64,000 nucleotides of DNA from Glycomyces harbinensis. Its GTDB lineage: Bacteria; Actinomycetota; Actinomycetes; Mycobacteriales; Micromonosporaceae. Positions 58,671-64,000 of this stretch are shown here, piece after piece. The notes beneath the pieces were generated by a model. That model had not been told where the DNA came from, did no database searches, and saw only the letters and a list, made by a program, of their open reading frames with translations. The number at the start of each line of letters is the position of its first letter. Position 1 is the first letter of the stretch. The position numbers were made by a program, and so were the translations under genes. The stretch is taken from positions 280,023 to 344,022 of the forward strand of contig NZ_FNAD01000005.1 of assembly GCF_900101745.1 (NCBI RefSeq). The letters run 5' to 3'.

Positions 58671-59236
58671 CGGTCAAGTATGGCGGCACGCTCCGTAGGC
58701 GTCCAGTCTCGATCCGCGTTCCACGTCCATGCGCCCCACGGAAGCCGAACGGGCGGAGCGGGTTCGGCGCCCGCCCTGAGTCCTTTGAGCAGGCAGGCGA
58801 CCGGTGCGGGGAAGACCAGGGCGTCGACCGCCGCGAGTTCGGCGGGGGCGAGCCAGCGGGCCGCGGTGAACTCCTCCCGCTCGACCGCCTCGAGCCCGTC
58901 CCGGACCGGCTCGAAGTGCGCGACCCGCAGGAAGAAGTACGCGTCGCGGGAATGGATGACCAGGTCGGGGCCGTCGGACCAGACGCCCTCGGTCTCGGCG
59001 ACGACCGGTCCGAGCGTGTCGGGCGCGACGCGCAGGCCCGTCTCCTCGAACACCTCGCGGACCGCGCCCGCTTCGAGGGTCTCGCCCGCGTCGAGCCCGC
59101 CGCCGGGGGTCACGTAGTACTCGACGCCGGGCCCCATGTAGTCCCTGGAGTGGAACAGCAGCACCCGGTCGTCCTCGTCCACCAGCAGCACCCGCGCGCA
59201 CCGCCGCCGGACCGCCTTCACCTCGCCAGCGTCCAT
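58667..59236 (-). CDS. Nudix hydrolase 3
   Basis: The 189-aa protein has the Nudix box GGGLDAGETLEAGAVREVFE then ETGLRV and starts RRRCARVLLVDEDDRVLLFH. The C-terminal extension contains LPAELAAVDALVFPAPVACL-like sequence (observed LAPAELAAVDALVFPAPVAC), also present in copy 4. ATG 59236 was selected over the longer open frame to 59554, which is not conserved. A 47-base gap separates it from copy 4. Confidence 0.86.
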   Translation of the reverse strand: MDAGEVKAVRRRCARVLLVDEDDRVLLFHSRDYMGPGVEYYVTPGGGLDAGETLEAGAVREVFEETGLRVAPDTLGPVVAETEGVWSDGPDLVIHSRDAYFFLRVAHFEPVRDGLEAVEREEFTAARWLAPAELAAVDALVFPAPVACLLKGLRAGAEPAPPVRLPWGAWTWNADRDWTPTERAAILDR

Positions 59237-59283
59237 CCCACGAGTATGCGAGCCGCCCGCACCTCCCGCGATCCGGTACCGGC

Positions 59284-59808
59284 TCAGGCGGCGGCGCTCC
59301 GGTCGACCCAGGGCATCTCGACCGGGGCGTCCAGGCGCTCTCCCGACAGGAGCCGCTCGAGGACGCCGGCCAGGCCGACCGGGAAGACGATCGCGTCCGT
59401 CGCCGCCAGATCGGCGAGCGAGAGCCACGCGTGGCGGCTGATCTCCTTTTCCTCGCCCTCCTCGAGGCCGCTCAGATCGGGTTCGAAATGCGCCGTGCGG
59501 AGGAAGAAGAAATGGTCGTCCGAATGGAACCGGACCCCGTCGTGCGTCGACCACGGCCCCGCGGTGTGCGCCACCACGGCGCCGAGGTCCGCCGGGGCCA
59601 CGCGCAGCCCGGTCTCCTCGGCCACCTCGCGCGCCGCCGCCTCGGCGAGCGACTCGCCCTCCTCCACGCCCCCGCCGACGGTGAAGTAGTAGTCGGCGTC
59701 CTGGCGGATCAGGCCGCCGCCGAAGAACAGCAGGACCCGGTCCCGCTCGTCGACGATGAGGACGCGGGCCGCGCGCCGGAAGATCAGGCCCTCAGGGGTG
59801 GTCGCCAT
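59284..59808 (-). CDS. Nudix hydrolase 4 (first of four)
   Basis: The 174-aa protein has the Nudix box GGGVEEGESLAEAAAREVAE then ETGLRV, with FRRAARVLIVDERDRVLLFF at the start and LADLAATDAIVFPVGLAGVL at the end. It is first in the row of four and probably carries the promoter for all; ATG 59808 is preceded by a GGCGGGC stretch. It is divergent from the SnoaL-like gene. Confidence 0.88.
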   Translation of the reverse strand: MATTPEGLIFRRAARVLIVDERDRVLLFFGGGLIRQDADYYFTVGGGVEEGESLAEAAAREVAEETGLRVAPADLGAVVAHTAGPWSTHDGVRFHSDDHFFFLRTAHFEPDLSGLEEGEEKEISRHAWLSLADLAATDAIVFPVGLAGVLERLLSGERLDAPVEMPWVDRSAAA

Positions 59809-59943
59809 GCCCGCCAGCATAGATCGGCCCGACGACCGGGAAAGGGGGTGAAACCGGTCACTGATGCGCCTGAAGGGCCCCGAATCGTCGGAGGCCGGTG
59901 GGACGTTGGCGGGGACGACCGCACGAACCGAGAGGGGCATCCC

Positions 59944-60303
59944 ATGGCAACCGACGGCAAGAGCGCCACCGAACCCGAGCACGTCACCCGCCTCGTCGCC
60001 GAGCGGCTCAACGCCGGCGACATCGACGGCATCGGCGAACTCTACGAAGACGACGCCGTCGTGGCCTTCCCGCCCGGCCGGTCCACCACCGGCGCCGCGG
60101 CGATCAAGGCCATGTACCGCGCGATCGCCGACCAGGGCGCGAAGTTCGCCACCGACGAGGAGCAGCTGCCCACCGTCCGCTTCGGCGACCTCGCACTCGC
60201 CTCCACCGTCGCGGCCGACGGCACCGGCACCCGCACCCAGGTCCTGCGCCGCCAAGACGACGGCACCTGGAAGCGCATCATCGACCGCCCGGAGACCCGC
60301 TGA
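59944..60303 (+). CDS. SnoaL-like/NTF2-fold protein
   Basis: The 119-aa cone-shaped NTF2-fold protein contains LVAERLNAGDIDGIGELYED, AVVAFPPGRSTTGAAAIKAM and VLRRQDDGTWKRIIDRPE, the order of the YybH/SgcJ group. Members bind small hydrophobic ligands or act as isomerases; no catalytic residue pattern is diagnostic here. GAGAGGGGC precedes ATG 59944. Confidence 0.85.
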   Translation: MATDGKSATEPEHVTRLVAERLNAGDIDGIGELYEDDAVVAFPPGRSTTGAAAIKAMYRAIADQGAKFATDEEQLPTVRFGDLALASTVAADGTGTRTQVLRRQDDGTWKRIIDRPETR

Positions 60304-60343
60304 ACCGCCGTCCGACCGACCCGCCGACACCGCCGAAAGTGAA

Positions 60344-60373
60344 GGCCCGCAGCGGCCTCCACCGCCGCGGGCC
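60344..60373. terminator. Possible terminator hairpin
   Basis: Arms GGCCCGC (60344-60350) and GCGGGCC (60367-60373) with partial internal pairing lie between convergent genes. Confidence 0.45.
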
Positions 60374-60384
60374 CGCGCCCCGGT

Positions 60385-60804
60385 TCAGGCCGCGGCCGGC
60401 TCCACCGGCGCCTCGGCCGGCCCGCGCCCGGCGATCAACCGCTTCGCCAGCCGCCCCGACGCCTCCGCCACACCCATGATCATCAACGCGTTGATCGCAT
60501 GGAAGCCGAAGATGATCTGACCCGGCACCGTCCCCGCCACGCTCACCAGCGCGATCAGCGACTGCAGCACCACCAGGCCGAACGTCCCCGCCGCCAACCC
60601 GACGAGCTTCCCGCCCGACCGCGCCAGCGCCGCGAACAGGATGCCGGCCAGCGCCACCACCGCGATCAATCGCCCGTTCATGATGTGCAGCGAGAACGAC
60701 TCGTCCGTCGAACCCGTGCCGAGCGCCCCGTACCCCGCCAGGAAGAACTGCACCCCGATCAGCGCGTGCAGCAGCATGATCCAGACCCGGTAGACCCTAA
60801 GCAT
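60385..60804 (-). CDS. DUF6220-like membrane protein
   Basis: The 139-aa protein has four transmembrane helices (about residues 7-27, 44-62, 68-90 and 97-117) and an Ala/Pro-rich tail. The opening RVWIMLLHALIGVQFFLAGY and the FGFHAINALMIMG helix fit DUF6220, a small actinobacterial membrane family of unknown role. ATG 60804 overlaps the end of the upstream AhpD-like gene by eight bases, so the two are cotranscribed. Confidence 0.7.
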   Translation of the reverse strand: MLRVYRVWIMLLHALIGVQFFLAGYGALGTGSTDESFSLHIMNGRLIAVVALAGILFAALARSGGKLVGLAAGTFGLVVLQSLIALVSVAGTVPGQIIFGFHAINALMIMGVAEASGRLAKRLIAGRGPAEAPVEPAAA

Positions 60805-61849
60805 CGACGCTCCCCTTCTGCTCCGTGCGCTCCATCGCGGCGCACTCCAACTCGATCTCGTCCTGGACGGCGTCGACGGCCGTCATCGCCCCGTACGTCA
60901 GCAGGTAGACCACGCAGTGGTCGCTGAACACGTCACCGCGCCACTCCTCCACATCGGACTCCGCGACCGCGCCCGGCGCGAGCGCCGCCGACACCGCCAG
61001 CCGCGCCCCCAGCGCCGCCTGCGACGGCAGCCCCTGCGCACCCGCCAACTCCGGCGCCGACCCGGCGAGGCCCGTCCCGCCGCCGCCCACCGTGCGCGCC
61101 ACCGCATCCGCGGCCTGGTCGCTCAGCAGCATCGACCCGTACCCGGCCATCGCCCGCACCGCCCCGTACGCCCGGCCCACCGGCGAACCCGCCGCCCACG
61201 CCGGCTCCCGCACCTCCACATCGCGCACCCAGCCCGGCAGATCCTCCAGCAGCGGCAGACTCGCCCCCGGCGCCAGATCGGCGGACACCGCCTCCCGCAC
61301 CAGACGCGAGGCGACCTGGCGCCCCAGCCGCGAGCTCGCCACCGCGCTCGGCGACTCGTCGTCCGCCAACGCCTTCACCAGACGCGTGATCAACTCGAAC
61401 GCCAGCGCCGTCCCGATGAACCGCGCCGCCGCCTCCGCCGGGAACGGCCCCTCCGGGCCCGGCTTCAGCGCCCACTCGGCCAGCGCCGACCACTCAGGCG
61501 GCGTCCGGCCCGACCGCACCGCCTCCGCCAGCTCCGACTCGCCCGCCGCGTGCAGCATCATCGTGTGCGCGTCCGTGCAGAACCGGCACTCGTTGCGCAC
61601 CGCGATCACCGTCGCCACCACCTCCTTCGCCTTCCGCTCCTGAGGCCCGCCGACCAGCAGCGACTCACGCAGCAGCGCCCACACCGGCGCCAGCAGCTCC
61701 GGCGCGGGCGACAGCAAGGTGATCGCCGGGCCGATCACGCCCAACTCCGACTCCACCTGCCGGTACACGTCGGCCACCAGGCCCTCGGCGCGCTTCGGAT
61801 CGACAGGGACAACGTGCCTGACTCCAGTGACTGTGCCCTTCAAGGCCAT
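60797..61849 (-). CDS. AhpD-like/carboxymuconolactone decarboxylase family protein
   Basis: The 350-aa protein has an alkylhydroperoxidase-like core with the redox motif NECRFCTDAHTMMLHAAGES (E-x-C-x2-C-x3-H) near residue 88, and a long helical C-terminal half of unknown fold. This suggests peroxide or thiol redox chemistry, not aromatic-acid decarboxylation. ATG 61849 begins the conserved part. It is divergent from a NarL-type two-component system, which may control it; that is inference from position. Confidence 0.82.
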   Translation of the reverse strand: MALKGTVTGVRHVVPVDPKRAEGLVADVYRQVESELGVIGPAITLLSPAPELLAPVWALLRESLLVGGPQERKAKEVVATVIAVRNECRFCTDAHTMMLHAAGESELAEAVRSGRTPPEWSALAEWALKPGPEGPFPAEAAARFIGTALAFELITRLVKALADDESPSAVASSRLGRQVASRLVREAVSADLAPGASLPLLEDLPGWVRDVEVREPAWAAGSPVGRAYGAVRAMAGYGSMLLSDQAADAVARTVGGGGTGLAGSAPELAGAQGLPSQAALGARLAVSAALAPGAVAESDVEEWRGDVFSDHCVVYLLTYGAMTAVDAVQDEIELECAAMERTEQKGSVDA

Positions 61850-62060
61850 GGGGGTCGCCTCTCCTCGACTCGCTTCGGCGGCAACGGCCGCCGCATGACT
61901 CCAGGCTCCCCGCCGAAGCGTCCCGCGTCGTCGTCCCGGCGCCGACATTCGCGACCGCGCCGAGCGCGGCATCCGGCGCGCCCGCGTACACCCTGGGCGG
62001 TACGCCGGGCCTGCACCGCGGGCCGACGCCGCGGCACCCGGACCGCCATAGGATTGGCCC

Positions 62061-63260
62061 ATGACGACTCCCCCCGGAACCCGTCTCACCGGCCGGCGCC
62101 TCGACCTGGTCGTCGCCGCCGTCATGCTGGCCGACACCCTGCTCTCGGGCGCGTTCGCGGCGGCCGGGAGCGGCGTGCCCCTCTACGCCTGGCCGCTCCT
62201 GGCGGCCGGACCGGCCGTGTTCCCGCTGTGGCGGCGCCACCCGCGCGCGGTCATGCTCGTCAACGTGGCGGCCCTCGTCGCCATCGGCCACCTGCACCTG
62301 GGCCCGCTCAGCGCCATCCCGGCCCTGGTCGCCGTGGCCGTGTGCATGTACGCGGGGCACCGCAGGCTCACCATCGCGACCGTGCTGTTCCTGTCGACGT
62401 TCACGTTCCTCGGCAACTGGCAGACCGCCGGATTCCAGCTCACCGGCAACGTCATGGAGCAGTCCATGCTCGTCATCGGCTGGCTCCACGTCGCCCTCAT
62501 CTCGGGCGAGTCGCGCCGCCAGAGGGACGCGTACATGGCCGAGGCCGAGCACACCCGCGAGGAGGCCGTCAAGCGCAAGGCCGCCGACGAGCGCGTCCGC
62601 ATCGCCCGCGAACTGCACGACTCCCTGACCCACTCGATCTCGGTGATCCGCGTCCAGGCCGGGGTCGCCCTCCACCTGGCCCGCAAGCGCGGCGAGGAGC
62701 CCGCGCCCGCGCTCGTCGCCGTCGAGGAGGCCGCCAAGGACGCCACCCGCGAACTGCGCGAGACCCTCACGATGCTGCGCGACGACGACGGCCACCGCCT
62801 CTCCCGGGTCACCGACCTCATCGACCGCTACCGGGGCCTGGGCTTCGACATCGAGATCGCGTGCGTCATCGACGACCACGCCGAGGTCGGCCAGGAGGCC
62901 GACCACGCCGCCTACCGGATCGTCCAGGAGGCCTTGACGAACGCCGTCCGCCACTCCGGCGGCGACCGCGTCCGCGTCCACGTCGCCCGCACCGAAGAGG
63001 TCCTCATCGTCGAGGTCGCCGACAACGGCGACCCCGCCGGCGTCGTGCCCGGCCGGGGCCTCACCGGCATGAGGGAGCGCGTCGACGCCCTCGGCGGCGC
63101 CCTCCATGTCGGACCCGGCGAGTACGGTTTCACCGTCCGCGCCGAGATCCCCGACAGCACCCTTTCCGACAGTGCCCTTTCCAACAGCGCCCCTTCCGAC
63201 AGCGCCCCGCCCGTGCCCGCGCAGGCGGCCCAGACCGCCACCGCGGAGGCCGCGCGATGA
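62061..63260 (+). CDS. NarL-type sensor histidine kinase
   Basis: The 399-aa kinase has four or five N-terminal transmembrane helices (about residues 15-135), a short linker helix and the HisKA_3 phospho-acceptor (ADERVRIARELHDSLTHSIS, His near 189). The HATPase domain carries RIVQEALTNAVRHSGGDRV and DNGDPAGVVPGRGLTGMRER. A Ser/Ala/Pro tail with near-repeats (STLSDSALSNSAPSDSAP) ends the protein. The stop overlaps the regulator start by four bases (ATGA). The signal sensed is unknown. Confidence 0.92.
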   Translation: MTTPPGTRLTGRRLDLVVAAVMLADTLLSGAFAAAGSGVPLYAWPLLAAGPAVFPLWRRHPRAVMLVNVAALVAIGHLHLGPLSAIPALVAVAVCMYAGHRRLTIATVLFLSTFTFLGNWQTAGFQLTGNVMEQSMLVIGWLHVALISGESRRQRDAYMAEAEHTREEAVKRKAADERVRIARELHDSLTHSISVIRVQAGVALHLARKRGEEPAPALVAVEEAAKDATRELRETLTMLRDDDGHRLSRVTDLIDRYRGLGFDIEIACVIDDHAEVGQEADHAAYRIVQEALTNAVRHSGGDRVRVHVARTEEVLIVEVADNGDPAGVVPGRGLTGMRERVDALGGALHVGPGEYGFTVRAEIPDSTLSDSALSNSAPSDSAPPVPAQAAQTATAEAAR

Positions 63261-63919
63261 TCCGGGTCCTGCTCGCCGACGACCAGCCGCTCATGCGCGG
63301 CGGCTTCCGCGCCCTCATCGACGCCGAGGACGACATGACCGTCGTGGCCGAGGCCGCCGACGGCCCCGCCGCCGCCCGCCTCGCCGCCCGGTTCCGGCCC
63401 GACGTGGCCCTGCTCGACGTGGAGATGCCCGGCGGCGACGGCATCAGCGCCGTCCGCACCATCGCCGCCGATCCCGCGCTCGACGAGATGCGCGTCGTCA
63501 TGCTCACCAACTACTCCTTCGACGCGTACGTCTTCGACGCGCTCCGGGCGGGCGCCGCGGGGTACCTCGTCAAGGACACCGAGCCCGAGGAGCTGCTGCG
63601 GTGCGTGCGGGCCGCCGCGGCCGGGGAGACGCTCCTGTCGCCGCAGATCGCCGCGAAGCTCGTCGCCGAGTACGTCGCCCACCCGCCCTCGCGCCTGGCC
63701 GGACGCATCGAGGGCCTGACCTCGCGCGAGACCGAGATCGTGGCGCTGGTGGCGCGGGGCCTGACGAACGGGGAGATCGCCGAGCGCCTGTTCATCAGCC
63801 CGGCGACCGCGAAGACCCATGTGCACCGGGCGATGATGAAGCTCGCCGTGCGCGACCGCGCGGGCCTGGTCGTCTTCGCCTACGAGTCGGGCCTGGTGCA
63901 GCCCAAGGGCGGCGCGTAG
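63257..63919 (+). CDS. NarL/LuxR response regulator
   Basis: The 220-aa response regulator has a receiver domain (residues 3-120; phospho-acceptor Asp in VALLDVEMPGGDG near 54, Lys in GYLVKDTEPEELLR). Its C-terminal LuxR helix-turn-helix contains LTSRETEIVALVARGLTNGE and FISPATAKTHVHRAMMKLAV. It pairs with the overlapping histidine kinase. Targets may include the divergent AhpD-like/DUF6220 genes. The gene ends nine bases before a long tandem repeat. Confidence 0.93.
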   Translation: MIRVLLADDQPLMRGGFRALIDAEDDMTVVAEAADGPAAARLAARFRPDVALLDVEMPGGDGISAVRTIAADPALDEMRVVMLTNYSFDAYVFDALRAGAAGYLVKDTEPEELLRCVRAAAAGETLLSPQIAAKLVAEYVAHPPSRLAGRIEGLTSRETEIVALVARGLTNGEIAERLFISPATAKTHVHRAMMKLAVRDRAGLVVFAYESGLVQPKGGA

Positions 63920-63928
63920 CGTTCCGCC

Positions 63929-64000
63929 GCTCCCCGCTCCCCGCTCCCCGCTCCCCGCTCCCCGCTCCCCGCTCCCCGCTCCCCGCTCCCCGCTCCCCGC
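63929..64000 (+). repeat. (GCTCCCC)n tandem repeat, cut by the window end
   Basis: At least ten perfect copies of the heptamer GCTCCCC follow the response regulator and run off the window edge. The perfect copies suggest a recent, probably variable-number repeat or an assembly end. Confidence 0.95.

Overview
The window comes from a high-GC actinomycete. Codon third positions are almost always G or C, GTG and TTG starts are common, and the gene families (SigK/RskA, PcaIJHGBDC, GT87, bacterial PH-domain pairs, LuxR/NarL regulators) are typical of the phylum. An rpsF-ssb-rpsR-rplI group with dnaB close by suggests the origin-proximal part of the chromosome. The genus cannot be fixed from sequence alone; a Glycomyces- or Micromonospora-like lineage is a guess.

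Bases 1 to about 9.2 kb are an accessory region that ends at a tRNA-Ala(GGC) gene on the minus strand. It holds a decayed serine recombinase tail, three related small helix-turn-helix genes (one frameshifted), remnants of two IS families and one damaged complete-length transposase, a nucleotidyltransferase of the aminoglycoside-resistance type that has lost its start, a GNAT acetyltransferase, an orphan Imm32-type immunity protein, an unrecognised 192-aa protein, a DUF6463 membrane protein and an AbiEi/AbiEii toxin-antitoxin pair. A 54-bp near-identical direct repeat (5931 and 9081), ending in the 3' end of the tRNA, brackets the AbiE segment and looks like a pair of attachment sites.

From 9.3 to 18.2 kb lies the protocatechuate branch of the beta-ketoadipate pathway: a divergent aromatic-type aldehyde dehydrogenase, then pcaI-pcaJ-pcaH-pcaG-pcaB-pcaD-pcaC-IclR in one direction and pcaF convergent. 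Together they carry an aromatic aldehyde or protocatechuate to succinyl-CoA and acetyl-CoA. A shared motif upstream of the aldehyde dehydrogenase and pcaF suggests a common regulator, probably the IclR protein. An amidase-family gene with altered catalytic residues and metB follow.

From 21.1 to 36 kb come a small DxDGDG-rich protein, a VOC protein, msrA, and a SigK unit (sigK, rskA, a molybdopterin oxidoreductase, a fasciclin lipoprotein). Two promoters match CCATCC-N16-CGAAY, one of them almost leaderless. A photolyase, a MarR/MMPL efflux pair, a large LuxR ATPase regulator and a multicopper oxidase follow. From 36 to 49 kb are two PH-domain paralogues, larB/larC, a phosphodiesterase, an anti-sigma-like ATPase, a GT87 membrane protein, dnaB with a six-box, helically phased DnaA-box array upstream, rplI-rpsR-ssb-rpsF, and class I fumarase.

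From 49 to 64 kb are an MHYT sensor, a DUF418/TetR divergent pair with a large palindrome, a GH18 chitinase, an AHSA1/ArsR operon with an operator, cystathionine beta-synthase, gnd, four consecutive Nudix hydrolases, a SnoaL-like protein, a DUF6220/AhpD-like pair and a NarL-type two-component system. The window ends inside a (GCTCCCC)n tandem repeat.
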